From NCBI GenBank assembly GCA_014075275.1, contig CP046179.1, positions 173,501 to 237,500 on the forward strand: 64,000 nt of DNA, read 5' to 3'. Origin of the DNA: Boseongicola sp. Its GTDB lineage: Bacteria > Pseudomonadota > Alphaproteobacteria > Rhodobacterales > Rhodobacteraceae. Each line of letters opens with the position of its first letter. Within the stretch, counting starts at the first letter, position 1. The position numbers and the translations under genes were made by a program. The notes under the pieces are model-generated. The model ran no database searches. It worked only from the letters and a program-made list of their open reading frames with translations, and was not told where the DNA came from. Shown here piece by piece: positions 44,469 through 54,076 of the stretch.

Positions 44469-44971
44469 ATGTGCCGCGCTTTGGTCCATCGCCAGATGAC
44501 TGTCAGCGCGATTGTCAAAAGCGTCGCGTATTTCAGCGCCGTGATGACGCCCGTAAGCGACCAGGTGCCCGACGCAGGCGGAGAGGTGCCCGTTGATTGC
44601 GGAATGGCGGCGAGCGCTTGTAAGAGGCTGATGTTTTCGGCGAGGTCCAGTCCGGCATAGAGCAGGGCAAGGGTCAGGGCGAGGCGGCGGTGGGGCCAGA
44701 GCATGACAAAGACGAAAGCGGCATAGGTTGTGATGAAGCCAGCGTCGAGCCATTGCAGGATGGCTTTGTAGGTTGCTTCGGCGGGATTGCCTTTAAGGGC
44801 GGACATGAAGCTGACCAGTCTATGGGTATCGTAACCAAAAACCTGCGCTTGCAAGAGATCACCGTTCGGAACGAGGGGTGCAATGCGGGTTTCGCCAAGC
44901 CAGATCATAATTGTAAACAGGGCCGCCGAAACAACCCCTAACAGCAAACGCAGCGCCGCCATGCGGCTCAT
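44465..44971 (-). CDS. Unrecognised membrane protein
   Basis: The 168-residue protein has about four membrane spans (at about 9-25, 75-91, 97-115 and 140-160) and a periplasmic loop of about 45 residues after the first. It overlaps both aroA (4 bases) and the GFA gene (4 bases). No family was recognised. Confidence 0.65.
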   Translation of the reverse strand: MSRMAALRLLLGVVSAALFTIMIWLGETRIAPLVPNGDLLQAQVFGYDTHRLVSFMSALKGNPAEATYKAILQWLDAGFITTYAAFVFVMLWPHRRLALTLALLYAGLDLAENISLLQALAAIPQSTGTSPPASGTWSLTGVITALKYATLLTIALTVIWRWTKARHI

Positions 44972-46320
44972 TGGTTGGCGCGATCCAGACGTGCGCCGAG
45001 GGTAGTCATCAAAGGTTCAAAGACCGGGAATGACGTGAGCACGGGCGTGCTGTCATCGACAGTGATCGGCTTTGTGCTGGCCATGCCGAGACAGAGGAAG
45101 GACATGGCGATCCGGTGATCCAGACGCGCGGCAACGGTTGCGCCACCCGCCACGCTGCCGGGGCCGTTGCCGGTAACTTCCCACCAGTCCTCGCCTTCAT
45201 CCACGGTGACGCCAGCGGCGCGTAGCCCCGTGGCCATGGCATCGATGCGGTCGCTTTCCTTGACGCGCAGTTCCTTGACGCCGGTCATGGTTGTCTTGCC
45301 GGTTGCGAAGGCCGCGACCACCGACAGGACAGGGTATTCGTCAATCATTGAAGCGGCGCGATCCGGGGGCACGTCGATGCCCTGCATATCCGGCGAATAA
45401 CGGGCGCGCAGGTCAGCAACAGGTTCGCCGCCTTCTTCGTGCATGTTCTCATAGCTCAGGTCAGCTCCCATATCCCGTAGCGTTTCAAAAAGGCCGCTGC
45501 GGGTTGGGTTCAGGCCAATATTGGGGACCAGCACGTCCGATCCTTCGACAATCAGTGCCGCGGCGACGGGGAAGGCCGCCGATGACGAATCGCGCGGCAC
45601 GTCGATGGTTTGGGGCGCCAGTTCGGGTTGACCGGTCAGGGTGATAATCCGCCCTTCGCCAGTTTCCTCGACGGTGACTTCTGCGCCAAAGCCGCGCAGC
45701 ATTCGTTCGGTATGGTCGCGGGTAGCCTCGCCTTCGATAACAACGGTTTGGCCGGGCGCATTCAAGCCCGCCAGCAGGACAGCAGATTTCACCTGAGCCG
45801 ACGGCATGGGCAGTGTGTATCGAACCGGCATGGGATCGGACGCGCCGACCACGGTCATTGGCAGGCGGCCACCGGTGCGACCATAAGACGTTGCACCAAA
45901 CAGTGCGATCGGGTCGGTTACGCGACCCATAGGGCGTGACCTGAGCGAGGCGTCGCCGGTGAAGGTTGCCGTGATCGGTGTGGTGGCCATGGCCCCCATG
46001 ATCAGGCGCACGCCGGTACCCGCATTACCGCAATCGACCACATCTTCGGGCTCACCAAAGCCGCCAACCCCGACGCCGTGCACGCTCCATTCGCAGGGGC
46101 CATGTTGGGTGACTTCGGCTCCGAATGCGCGCATGGCATCGGCGGTACGCAGAACGTCTTCGCCTTCCAACAGACCGGTTATCCGGGTTTCGCCTATGGC
46201 CATAGCACCCAAAATCAGCGAGCGATGGCTGATCGATTTGTCGCCGGGCACGCGGGCTTCGCCTTTCAGCGGCGCGGCGCGGCGGGATGTCATGGGAACG
46301 GGAGTTCCGTGGCCTGACAT
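44968..46320 (-). CDS. aroA: 5-enolpyruvylshikimate-3-phosphate synthase
   Basis: The 450-residue protein has [44 protein letters not shown] and [18 protein letters not shown]. It catalyses the sixth step of the shikimate pathway, the only known route to chorismate. The sequence resembles the class II (CP4-like) enzymes; the GNAGTG loop has Gly where CP4 has Ala. It is followed by two small coupled genes, not by cmk as in some relatives. Confidence 0.95.
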   Translation of the reverse strand: MSGHGTPVPMTSRRAAPLKGEARVPGDKSISHRSLILGAMAIGETRITGLLEGEDVLRTADAMRAFGAEVTQHGPCEWSVHGVGVGGFGEPEDVVDCGNAGTGVRLIMGAMATTPITATFTGDASLRSRPMGRVTDPIALFGATSYGRTGGRLPMTVVGASDPMPVRYTLPMPSAQVKSAVLLAGLNAPGQTVVIEGEATRDHTERMLRGFGAEVTVEETGEGRIITLTGQPELAPQTIDVPRDSSSAAFPVAAALIVEGSDVLVPNIGLNPTRSGLFETLRDMGADLSYENMHEEGGEPVADLRARYSPDMQGIDVPPDRAASMIDEYPVLSVVAAFATGKTTMTGVKELRVKESDRIDAMATGLRAAGVTVDEGEDWWEVTGNGPGSVAGGATVAARLDHRIAMSFLCLGMASTKPITVDDSTPVLTSFPVFEPLMTTLGARLDRANQ

Positions 46321-46404
46321 GTGGGTCTCCGATCCTTTGAAGTCTTCGGTCTGTTAGCGCAGACAATCGGGGGCGTCCATCCGGGCAGCCGCGCTTTTTC
46401 GCGC

Positions 46405-47112
46405 TCAGATGCGACGGAAGGTCAGGTAATGTGGTGTTCGATCTTCGCGGATGGCCTTGGCCTCGTAACGGGTGCGCGTCCAGTCGGACCAGGGTGTGCG
46501 CCAGTCATCGGCGCGCTCGGCCAGCCATTCGAAGCCTGCTTTTGGCACCTCTTCCAGAGATTGGCGAACATAGTCGGGGATGTCCGTGGCGATGCGCAGT
46601 TCTCCACCCGGGGCCATCACATGATGCAAAGGGGCCAGATGCTCTTGCGTGACAAAGCGGCGGCGGTGGTGGCGCTTCTTTGGCCAGGGATCAGGATAAA
46701 GCAAAAAGGCTTTGGCGACAGATCCAGCAGGCAGAACATCCATCAGATGGCGCGCGTCGCCGGGGTGCACCCGCACATTGGTTACGTTGGCGTCGCGCAT
46801 CTTGCCCAAAAGCATCGCAACGCCGTTGATATAGGGCTCTGCGCCGATGATGCCGACATCAGGGTTCAGCGCAGCCTGATGCACCATGTGTTCGCCGCCG
46901 CCAAATCCGATCTCCAGCCACAACAGGCGGTCGCCAAACAAAGTCTTCAGATCAAGCGGGGTGCGGTCGGGATTTGTGTCCCAATCGACATTGCCGGGCG
47001 ACAGATGCGCCAGGTCGTCCAGATACTTCTTTTGGCTTTCGCGCAGGGCCTTGCCTTTGAAGCGGCCATAGAAATTGCGCCAGGGAGCGCCAGAGGGATG
47101 TTGATCAGACAT
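46405..47112 (-). CDS. trmB: tRNA (guanine-N7-)-methyltransferase
   Basis: The 235-residue SAM-dependent methyltransferase has the SAM-binding WLEIGFGGGEHMV, GAEPYINGV and the TrmB signature LLYPDPWPKKRHHRRRFV. It makes m7G46 in tRNAs. ATG 47112 removes a short non-homologous extension present in the longer frame. Confidence 0.95.
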   Translation of the reverse strand: MSDQHPSGAPWRNFYGRFKGKALRESQKKYLDDLAHLSPGNVDWDTNPDRTPLDLKTLFGDRLLWLEIGFGGGEHMVHQAALNPDVGIIGAEPYINGVAMLLGKMRDANVTNVRVHPGDARHLMDVLPAGSVAKAFLLYPDPWPKKRHHRRRFVTQEHLAPLHHVMAPGGELRIATDIPDYVRQSLEEVPKAGFEWLAERADDWRTPWSDWTRTRYEAKAIREDRTPHYLTFRRI

Positions 47113-47153
47113 GGCGCGCGGGGTGCCAAGCCGCGCGCCAAAGGTCAAGGTGT

Positions 47154-47537
47154 TCAGTCGTATTGGACGACTTCGAATTCAATGCCGTCGCCATCGTAAA
47201 AGTAGAACCGACGTCCGGGTTCATAGTCGGCGTGGCTTTTGGGGGTGAAACCTTCGGCGATCACCCGCTGTTCGGTGGCATCCAGATCGTCCACCACTAC
47301 GGCCACGTGGTTCAGGCCGCCAACGGTGTGATAGCTGGTTTCGTTGCCCTTTTGAGCGTCGCCATAGGTGAACAGAGCAAGGTAGGTGTCATCTTCACCG
47401 ATATGGATTGTGTGACCGGTCTGCATTCCGGCACCTTGCCAGCGGATTTTCCAGCCAAAGATACGCTCGATCCAGGCGGCGGTTGCCTTTGGATCCGTGA
47501 CGGTCAGATTGACGTGTTCAAGTCTTGCCTGTGCCAT
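47154..47537 (-). CDS. VOC-superfamily (glyoxalase-like) protein, probably SoxR-regulated
   Basis: The 127-residue protein has two betaalpha-beta-beta-beta modules. Metal ligands of the VOC fold are plausible at His8 (LEHVNL), His72-like GGLNHVAVVV and the Glu in GIEFEVVQYD. It may be a dioxygenase, lyase or resistance protein. A perfect SoxR box lies 41 bases upstream, shared with the divergent soxR gene, so it is likely induced by redox-cycling compounds. Confidence 0.8.
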   Translation of the reverse strand: MAQARLEHVNLTVTDPKATAAWIERIFGWKIRWQGAGMQTGHTIHIGEDDTYLALFTYGDAQKGNETSYHTVGGLNHVAVVVDDLDATEQRVIAEGFTPKSHADYEPGRRFYFYDGDGIEFEVVQYD

Positions 47538-47577
47538 TTTGTGGCTCCTTCAATTTCGATGCTGGCTTAATCTGAGG

Positions 47578-47595
47578 CCTCAAGTTAACTTGAGG
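47578..47595. promoter_or_regulatory. SoxR operator between VOC gene and soxR
   Basis: CCTCAAGTTAACTTGAGG is a perfect 18-bp palindrome identical to the SoxR consensus box. It lies 25 bases before soxR and 41 bases before the divergent VOC gene, so one dimer site can serve both. Confidence 0.88.
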
Positions 47596-47620
47596 TCAAG
47601 AAGTATTTTCGAGAGGCAAA

Positions 47621-48094
47621 ATGATGGCACAAACGCTTAGAAATAAAGAGATATCCATCGGGTTTCTGGCGGAACGCACCGGTGTCGCTGTGTCAGCCAT
47701 TCGGTTTTACGAGGCGGAAGGGCTTTTGCTGGCCGAGCGGAACGCGGCGGGCCAACGTAGATTCGTTCGCGCCGATGTGCGGCGGCTCAGCTTTATTCGC
47801 ATTTTGCAGGATCTGGGGTTTCCCTTGGCCCGCATTCGCGAGGTTCTGTCGCGTCTGCCGCACGGGCGCACACCGAACCCGCGCGATTGGCGGCGGATCG
47901 CCACGGACATTCGTGGCGAGCTGGATCAACGCATCGAGACGCTGGAACGCATTCGCGACAATCTGGATGGCTGTATTGGGTGCGGTTGTCTGTCGTTGGC
48001 GCGGTGTGCGCTTTACAATCCGGATGATGCCGCACGCCACAAAGGGAAAGGCGCAAGGTTTCTGATGGGCGATAGCTCTGAGGTGAAAGACTGA
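47621..48094 (+). CDS. soxR: Redox-sensing transcriptional activator SoxR
   Basis: The 157-residue MerR-family protein has an N-terminal helix-turn-helix (GVAVSAIRFYEAEGLL) and the [2Fe-2S] ligand set Cys118, Cys121, Cys123 and Cys129 in CIGCGCLSLARC. It activates targets when the cluster is oxidised by redox-active drugs. No soxS gene is present; outside enterics SoxR controls its targets directly, and here the best candidate is the adjacent VOC gene. Confidence 0.94.
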   Translation: MMAQTLRNKEISIGFLAERTGVAVSAIRFYEAEGLLLAERNAAGQRRFVRADVRRLSFIRILQDLGFPLARIREVLSRLPHGRTPNPRDWRRIATDIRGELDQRIETLERIRDNLDGCIGCGCLSLARCALYNPDDAARHKGKGARFLMGDSSEVKD

Positions 48095-48595
48095 CTATTC
48101 CCGGATTTCTTCGGGTTTTACGCCCCAAAGCAGGCGCTTTTCGATCCAGCCTTTGCTTTTGCCAGCCGTGATTCGACACCAATCCAGTGCGCAAGACCCC
48201 AAACGCGCCACGACTCCCGCCTCAGAATAGGCGTTGACCGGACTCTCAGCGTTTGGCTTGACATAAAGCGCCGTCATGTCGGTTTCGATGATGACATGGC
48301 GAACTCCCGACAACAGCGCATAGTGCACCCAGCCGCCTTGACCGTCGCGATCTATGACCCGGCGCCAGTGCCCGTATTCGCCCGTAACTTCCAGCGGCAT
48401 ATTGCGACGGGTAAAGACCCAGTCGATGCGATGGGATAGGGACGGGCCACGTCGGGCATTACCCTCTTCGGCTTTCAATGAAACATAACGCGGAATTGGC
48501 AGATTTGTGACGGGCCCACGCTCGGTCGCGAATGCGCCGGATGCTGTGATCCAGATGGCTAAAATGCCTGCGATTCCAGTCCGCAAGAATGTCAT
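48095..48595 (-). CDS. Exported SH3-domain protein
   Basis: The 166-residue protein has a signal peptide ending SGAFA. One bacterial SH3 (SH3_4) domain contains NARRGPSLSHRIDWVF, YGHWRRVIDRDGQGGWVHYA and GWIEKRLLWGV. These proteins probably bind cell-wall peptides. ATG 48595 starts directly before the signal peptide; an ATG at 48631 is possible. It is divergent from the 2-hydroxyacid dehydrogenase gene. Confidence 0.8.
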   Translation of the reverse strand: MTFLRTGIAGILAIWITASGAFATERGPVTNLPIPRYVSLKAEEGNARRGPSLSHRIDWVFTRRNMPLEVTGEYGHWRRVIDRDGQGGWVHYALLSGVRHVIIETDMTALYVKPNAESPVNAYSEAGVVARLGSCALDWCRITAGKSKGWIEKRLLWGVKPEEIRE

Positions 48596-48712
48596 CCCGC
48601 CTGATACCTCGTTTGCCGCCGCGCTTTTCATTAAAGCGTCTCTTGTGCCCGCGCAGTCTTCTTGCCACTTTGACATGAAGTTCGCACGTAAAAAATGGTC
48701 GGGGATGTCGAA

Positions 48713-49699
48713 ATGCCTTACACGCGCCTGAGTGTTGTCGTCACGCGTCGGTTACCAGAGGCGGTCGAAACGCGGATGTCCGAGTTATTTGATGTCCGAC
48801 TTAATCCTGATGACAATGAGATGTCGCGCGACGAACTGATCGCGGCGGTTCAGGACGCTGACATTCTTGTTCCTTCACTGACCGATCAGATTGATGCGCC
48901 GCTGCTGTCGCAAGCGGGGGATCGTCTTAAGCTGATCGCGAATTTCGGCGCGGGCGTCGACCACATCGATGTGCAGACCGCGCGACAGCGGGGCATTCTG
49001 GTTTCGAACACGCCGGGTGTTGTGACTGATGACACTGCTGATATGGCCTTGGCGCTTATCCTTGCAGTGACCCGTCGCATCCCCGAAGGTCTGTCGGTCA
49101 TGCAAAAGGGCGAATGGGATGGCTGGTCGCCGACTGCCTTGCTGGGTGGGCGGCTAAGTGGCCGCCGATTGGGCATTCTGGGCATGGGTCGGATCGGGCA
49201 GGCAGTGGCGCGACGCGCTTCGGCGTTTGGAATGCAGGTCCATTACCACAATCGCCGCAAGCTGCGGACCGAGACCGAAGAAGAGTTGCAGGCGAATTAT
49301 TGGGAAAGTCTGGATCAGATGGTTAGCCGGGTCGATATCCTGTCGATAAATTGCCCGCACACGCCGTCGACTTTTCATCTGATGAACGCACGCCGATTGA
49401 AACTGATGAAACCGTCGGCGGTGATCGTGAACACATCGCGTGGCGAAGTGATCGACGAAAACGCCCTGACGCGGATGCTGCGTGCGGGCGAAATTGCCGG
49501 TGCGGGGCTTGATGTTTTCGAACACGGTCACGACGTCAATCCACGCCTGCGCGAGTTGAAAAACGTGGTTCTGTTGCCGCATATGGGATCGGCGACCGTG
49601 GAAGGCCGCGTCGAGATGGGCGAGAAAGTTATCATAAATATCAAAACCTTCGCCGATGAGCACCGCCCACCGGACCAGGTTGTACCGTCGATGCTGTAA
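48713..49699 (+). CDS. D-2-hydroxyacid dehydrogenase (glyoxylate/hydroxypyruvate reductase-like)
   Basis: The 328-residue D-isomer 2-hydroxyacid dehydrogenase has GILGMGRIGQAVARR for NAD(P), the catalytic arginine in VNTSRG, a glutamate further on and the catalytic histidine in LLPHMGSAT. The closest group is glyoxylate/D-glycerate reductase, but substrate specificity cannot be read with certainty. ATG 48713 has GGGGAT 8 bases upstream. Its stop overlaps the start of the following lipoprotein gene. Confidence 0.88.
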   Translation: MPYTRLSVVVTRRLPEAVETRMSELFDVRLNPDDNEMSRDELIAAVQDADILVPSLTDQIDAPLLSQAGDRLKLIANFGAGVDHIDVQTARQRGILVSNTPGVVTDDTADMALALILAVTRRIPEGLSVMQKGEWDGWSPTALLGGRLSGRRLGILGMGRIGQAVARRASAFGMQVHYHNRRKLRTETEEELQANYWESLDQMVSRVDILSINCPHTPSTFHLMNARRLKLMKPSAVIVNTSRGEVIDENALTRMLRAGEIAGAGLDVFEHGHDVNPRLRELKNVVLLPHMGSATVEGRVEMGEKVIINIKTFADEHRPPDQVVPSML

Positions 49700-50340
49700 T
49701 GCGGATACTTTTGTGTCTGTTGCTGGTTCTGGCCGCATGTTCGCGCCCGCTGACCGAAAACGAAGTCGCCTTTGCCGAAGATCTGTATGGTCCCTCGCTG
49801 GACACTTCAAACGTTCGCGTCAGTTTGGGCCTTGGCATCTTACCGCCACCAAAGTTGAAGAAAACCGGCGTTCGCGTACTTGTCGGAACCGATAAAGCCT
49901 GTGTGCGCACACCACAGCCGCGCGGGGCGCAACCACCGCAGGCTTTTGCACTCAGAAACGGGCTGCATTTTGATCCGGGCCTTTATTCTGATGACATGGC
50001 ACTTGGCTGGCCAAAGGCACGGCGGTTCCCGCAGACACTGATCTTTGCCCACGAGTTGGCGCATGTCTGGCAATGGCAGAACCGTGAAACCACCGGATAT
50101 TCGGCATTTCGGGCAATAATGGAGAGCGTCCGTCTGGCCGATCCCTACTTTTCAGCCAGCGGAGCGCACGAGTTGTTCTACCGGTTTGGCTACGAGCAGC
50201 AGGCAGCGATTATCGAAGATTACTTGTGTTTCACATTTGCCAATCCACACCATCCCCGACGCGCCGAACTGCGCGCAGTGCTTGAACCGGTGTTACCACT
50301 GGATCGATTTGACGAGGTCGTCCGCACGCGCGAGCGCTAG
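49699..50340 (+). CDS. Lipoprotein with HExxH metallopeptidase-like motif
   Basis: The 213-residue protein has a lipoprotein signal ending VLAAC (Cys14). A zinc-protease-like motif stands at His118-Glu-Leu-Ala-His122 in FAHELAHVWQWQ, followed by an additional acidic region (YRFGYEQQAAIIEDYL) in which Glu residues could be the third ligand. It could be a periplasmic metallopeptidase of a little-studied family. The start overlaps the upstream dehydrogenase stop by one base. Confidence 0.7.
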   Translation: MRILLCLLLVLAACSRPLTENEVAFAEDLYGPSLDTSNVRVSLGLGILPPPKLKKTGVRVLVGTDKACVRTPQPRGAQPPQAFALRNGLHFDPGLYSDDMALGWPKARRFPQTLIFAHELAHVWQWQNRETTGYSAFRAIMESVRLADPYFSASGAHELFYRFGYEQQAAIIEDYLCFTFANPHHPRRAELRAVLEPVLPLDRFDEVVRTRER

Positions 50341-51245
50341 AACCACTGGCCGGGCTCCATCAGACCCAACTCCAGCAATTGTTGCGAATGCCACTCGAAT
50401 TCGGTCGAGTTATACCAGCGAAACGTGTCGATTTCGAAACGACTCGCGGGGTTGGTTCGCAGAGCCTTGGCCGTGCGAAATGACACGATGGCGGCGGTCA
50501 GATTGTGATGCCAGGGGCAGGAATAGGTGTTTAGTTCTTCATCTGACCAGGTGTGATCGGATTTGAGTTTGACACCTGAATGCGTGCGCACCAGGGCGAT
50601 CCGATCGATACGCCGACGCTCTTCACCGATGTGTTCTTCAAATCGCCACCGAAGGCCGCCGTAGAAATCCAATTGCCGGTCTTTTGGCGCTCCATCACCG
50701 TTTTGACGCGCCAACGCGTAATAGCCCGAACGGTCCAAATGTGCGTCTTCGAGAGAAACTGCGTTCTGGGCAAATTCAAGATCGCCAGCGTAAACATCGA
50801 CAACATAGGTCAACATTGAACGGCGGCGTTCTTCTGCATGGAACGTCAACATCTCGCCGATACTGCGCGTCTCTGAATAGGGAAAGAACAGATATTCGGC
50901 GTTATAGCAGTAATATAGCCAAGTGTTCTCGGGCAGCGCGGCAGCAATTGTGTTGACCGACTTTTCCGTCGTTCCTGCGTCGCGCGTTGCACAGTCGATG
51001 CGGATCACCATGTCGCGCACCGATTTCGGAATCGACAGTTCCGGCGGCGCGATCAGAAAGATCGTGCGAAACCCCAAATAAGCGTGGTGGCGTATGGTCG
51101 TATCAACCTCGACCTCGTCCTCGGCGATGATGATCGCGACCGGACCTTTGGCCTTTTTGATCGCGTCGTCTGACGCTGCCTGTGTGACGCCTTTGAACTG
51201 CACGGCTGGTTTTCTGCTTTTCGTCGATTTCGGCGACCATCGCAC
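50337..51245 (-). CDS. Glycosyltransferase family 2-like protein, conserved in Rhodobacteraceae
   Basis: The 302-residue protein contains KGPVAIIIAEDEVEVDTTIR, YYCYNAEYLFFPYSETRSIG, LTYVVDVYAGDLEF and a long C-terminal RTAKALR region. The acidic DxE/EDE cluster and overall layout fit a GT-A glycosyltransferase-like fold, but no donor or acceptor can be given. The start is GTG 51245, whose ribosome site is poor, so the N-terminus is uncertain. It is divergent from miaB. Confidence 0.6.
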   Translation of the reverse strand: MRWSPKSTKSRKPAVQFKGVTQAASDDAIKKAKGPVAIIIAEDEVEVDTTIRHHAYLGFRTIFLIAPPELSIPKSVRDMVIRIDCATRDAGTTEKSVNTIAAALPENTWLYYCYNAEYLFFPYSETRSIGEMLTFHAEERRRSMLTYVVDVYAGDLEFAQNAVSLEDAHLDRSGYYALARQNGDGAPKDRQLDFYGGLRWRFEEHIGEERRRIDRIALVRTHSGVKLKSDHTWSDEELNTYSCPWHHNLTAAIVSFRTAKALRTNPASRFEIDTFRWYNSTEFEWHSQQLLELGLMEPGQWF

Positions 51246-51319
51246 GGCCTTCGAAGCCTTGGCAAGACGTGCACGCCCGTGTAGGACGCGCGATGATCCG
51301 AATGACAGGTTGATCCGTT

Positions 51320-52639
51320 ATGGCCGCGCCCAAGAAGCTTTATATCAAGACCTACGGTTGTCAGATGAACGTCTATGACAGCGAACGCATGGCCGAAGCG
51401 CTGGGCGGGCAGGGGTATGTGTCGACCGAGACGGCAGATGATGCCGATATGATCCTATTGAATACCTGTCATATTCGCGAGAAAGCTGCGGAAAAGATCT
51501 ATTCGGAACTAGGGCGATTTCGCCCGTTGAAGGACGCAAATCCAGACCTGAAAATCGGTGTCGCGGGCTGTGTTGCCCAGGCCGAAGGCGCCGAGATCGT
51601 CGCCCGCCAGCCGATGGTTGATCTGGTGGTGGGACCACAAAGTTATCACCGCCTGCCTGAAATGGAGACCAAAATCCAGGGTGGTGAACGGGCTTTGGAC
51701 ACCGAGTTTCCCGAAGAGGATAAGTTCGAACATCTGGCCTCGCGCCCTAAATCCAAGCGCGGACCAACGGCATTTCTGACGGTTCAGGAAGGTTGCGACA
51801 AGTTTTGTGCCTTCTGTGTGGTGCCCTATACGCGCGGTGCCGAAGTCAGCCGCCCCGCAAACCGTATCATGACCGAGGCACGCGATCTGGTAGAGCGCGG
51901 CGTCCGCGAGGTGACTTTGCTGGGCCAGAACGTGAATGCCTATCACGGCCATGACGGCGGGCTGGCCGGGCTGATCCGTGAATTGGCCGGTATTGATGGG
52001 CTCGAGCGCATTCGCTTCACCACCAGTCATCCCAATGACATGGATGATGCCCTGATTGCGGCCCATGGCGAAATTGAAAAACTGATGCCCTATCTGCATC
52101 TGCCGGTTCAGGCCGGATCGGATAAGGTGTTAAAGGCGATGAACCGCAAACACACCGCCGAAGAATATATCAGACTAATCGAGCGTATTCGCGCGGCCCG
52201 TCCCGATCTTTTGCTGTCGGGCGATTTCATTGTCGGATTCCCCGGCGAGACGGAAGAAGACTTTGCCGCAACCATGGCCCTGATCGAAGAAGTGAACTAC
52301 GGGCAGGCCTATAGCTTCAAATATTCGGAACGCCCCGGAACGCCAGCGGCAGAACGCGCGCAGGTCGAAGAAGCCGTGAAACACGAACGTCTGCAGCGCC
52401 TTCAGTCATTACTCAGCACGCAACAACGCGCCGCGCAGGATGCTATGGTCGGGCGCGATGTCGAGGTTCTGTTTGAAAAGACGGGTCGGATGGAGGGGCA
52501 GATGGTCGGGAAATCGGACTATCTGCATGCCGTGCATGTCACCTCTGACGCCGTTCAACGCGGCGATATCGCCAAGGTGCGTATTGTCGAAAGTAGTTCC
52601 AACTCACTGGCAGGTGAAGTTGTAGGGCCAGCGCGCTGA
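51320..52639 (+). CDS. miaB: tRNA-2-methylthio-N6-dimethylallyladenosine synthase
   Basis: The 439-residue radical-SAM methylthiotransferase has the N-terminal UPF0004 domain with Cys14 ([12 protein letters not shown]), NTCHIREKA and GVAGCVAQ. The radical-SAM CxxxCxxC is in [12 protein letters not shown] and the C-terminal TRAM domain follows. It modifies A37 of tRNAs that read UNN codons. A terminator follows directly. Confidence 0.95.
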   Translation: MAAPKKLYIKTYGCQMNVYDSERMAEALGGQGYVSTETADDADMILLNTCHIREKAAEKIYSELGRFRPLKDANPDLKIGVAGCVAQAEGAEIVARQPMVDLVVGPQSYHRLPEMETKIQGGERALDTEFPEEDKFEHLASRPKSKRGPTAFLTVQEGCDKFCAFCVVPYTRGAEVSRPANRIMTEARDLVERGVREVTLLGQNVNAYHGHDGGLAGLIRELAGIDGLERIRFTTSHPNDMDDALIAAHGEIEKLMPYLHLPVQAGSDKVLKAMNRKHTAEEYIRLIERIRAARPDLLLSGDFIVGFPGETEEDFAATMALIEEVNYGQAYSFKYSERPGTPAAERAQVEEAVKHERLQRLQSLLSTQQRAAQDAMVGRDVEVLFEKTGRMEGQMVGKSDYLHAVHVTSDAVQRGDIAKVRIVESSSNSLAGEVVGPAR

Positions 52640-52653
52640 ACGCGCTGGCTTTT
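52627..52653 (+). terminator. Intrinsic terminator of miaB
   Basis: GCCAGCGCG and CGCGCTGGC pair perfectly around CTGAA, then TTTT follows. The stop codon of miaB lies inside the stem-loop. Confidence 0.85.
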
Positions 52654-52659
52654 CCTGGA

Positions 52660-53034
52660 TTATAGCAGACCCTGAGCGACGATCATCAGCGCGCCTGCGC
52701 CAATCACGTAGACGCCGTCAGTCACCAACGCGCCGGTTGATTTCTTCAGAAATGCGCCCCCTGATACGACAAACATCGCACAGGCCAGGATCGCCAGCAG
52801 GGCGGTGCCAAGGAAGCTGACCGTCGCCGTCACGCCAACGACAATGGCCAACGAAATCAACCCGAGTATTTGGGCAACAAAGGCCATCGCAGGAGGCGAC
52901 CCGCCAAGGTCAACGCCCGATCCTTCGGCCCAGGTTTTACCCAGAACTTTGGGATGGTAGATGATCCATCCAAAGATAAAGGCGGCCACGGCACCGGCAA
53001 TGACAGCCGGGATATTCAGTGCTTCAGCTTCCAT
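52660..53034 (-). CDS. DUF1761 family membrane protein
   Basis: The 124-residue protein has four hydrophobic spans and the opening VAAFIFGWIIYHPKVLGKTW, the DUF1761 pattern. Function unknown. It is the last gene of the ArsR-AHSA1-DUF1761 operon, nine bases after the SRPBCC gene. Confidence 0.85.
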   Translation of the reverse strand: MEAEALNIPAVIAGAVAAFIFGWIIYHPKVLGKTWAEGSGVDLGGSPPAMAFVAQILGLISLAIVVGVTATVSFLGTALLAILACAMFVVSGGAFLKKSTGALVTDGVYVIGAGALMIVAQGLL

Positions 53035-53043
53035 AGTTTTCCC

Positions 53044-53478
53044 TCACATTGCGTTTTCAAGCGCCTCGAGGATAGCACCCCAGCCGCCTTTGTGGTTGTC
53101 ACGGCTTTCTTCGCTCTCAAAGCGTAAGTGACTTAGTTTGACCTCGGTGCCGCCGTCAGCTTCGGCAAAATCGATGGTCACGACACTGTCTTCCAGACTG
53201 GAAAACGGTGATTTCCATGTAAACGCCAAACGATTGGCCCGATCAATTGTGCGATAAGTGCCGGTGTGCGGCAAATCCTGATCTCCGGCACGCATAACGA
53301 CCAGAAAATCACCGCCCTCGCGGGGGTCGGTCTTCGCTTCTGGAACGGTCATGCCGGGCCCGGGGGTCATGAACCGGGCCAGCAATTCGGGATTCAGCCA
53401 GGCGTCGAATAAGGCTTCTTTAGGGGCGTTGATAACGCGCGAAGTTTCCAATTGAAGTTCGGTTGCAGTGTCAGTCAT
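53044..53478 (-). CDS. SRPBCC/AHSA1-domain protein
   Basis: The 144-residue protein has the AHSA1 START-like pattern: RVINAPKEALFDAWLNPELL near the N-terminus and GGTEVKLSHLRFESEESRDN near the end. AHSA1-type proteins bind hydrophobic ligands and are commonly encoded next to an ArsR-type regulator, as here. The start overlaps the ArsR stop region by 8 bases. Confidence 0.88.
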   Translation of the reverse strand: MTDTATELQLETSRVINAPKEALFDAWLNPELLARFMTPGPGMTVPEAKTDPREGGDFLVVMRAGDQDLPHTGTYRTIDRANRLAFTWKSPFSSLEDSVVTIDFAEADGGTEVKLSHLRFESEESRDNHKGGWGAILEALENAM

Positions 53479-53815
53479 TGCGAATGTCCTTTGTCATCAA
53501 GGTTTCAAGGGCTTCAAGGCGCATGTCCCAGATAGACCGAAGGTCGGTGAACCATTGGTCGACAAGGGCAAGGCGTTCGGGTTTGAGCTCGATCAGGTGT
53601 TCCCGCCATTCAGTTCTGCGGCTGACAAGGCTGGCGTTTTCCAGCGTTTTTATATGTTTCGATACCGAATTCAGGCTCATGTCATACCTCTGCGCCAGAT
53701 CGGTGACACGCATAGGCCCGTGCTGCGCCAGAAGCGTCAGAATGGACCGGCGGGTCGGATCAGCAGCAGCTTTCAGAATAGCCGTTAGATCGATATCGGT
53801 TTCTCGTTCAACCAT
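53471..53815 (-). CDS. ArsR-family winged-helix regulator
   Basis: The 114-residue protein has ADPTRRSILTLLAQHGPMRV and a helix-turn-helix MSLNSVSKHIKTLENASLVS, typical of ArsR/SmtB-type repressors paired with AHSA1 genes. The usual metal-binding cysteines are absent, so it probably does not sense metal. It heads the operon with the AHSA1 and DUF1761 genes. Confidence 0.9.
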   Translation of the reverse strand: MVERETDIDLTAILKAAADPTRRSILTLLAQHGPMRVTDLAQRYDMSLNSVSKHIKTLENASLVSRRTEWREHLIELKPERLALVDQWFTDLRSIWDMRLEALETLMTKDIRND

Positions 53816-54076
53816 TTGGGTGAATTAGCAAGGGATTCGCTATCAGTCAACCAAAAAGGTGAATGATAGCTCAGAACGCACCAGTTCCGCGGTTCATTCG
53901 CAGTCAACGTGGATCATGGATGAACAACGAGTAAATGACGCTGGACAGTCGTCATTGTTTCCAGATCAGCAGTTGTTGCCTTAAATTTAAACCATTTTGA
54001 ACCCGATCCTAACTTGGTTCGCCCCTAAAACTCTCAGTAAGAGTCGGTGGGTCCGATGGAAGTAAGGACGATTTTC

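Noticed and set aside
46321..47199. A 292-codon open frame on the plus strand
   Set aside because: It is antisense to trmB and to the VOC gene end; the protein shows no recognisable pattern.
47600..47625. AAGTATTTTC near soxR as a seventh copy of the dispersed repeat
   Set aside because: Only the AGTATTTT core is shared; neither the purine tail nor the GC hairpin is present, and it is the soxR leader.
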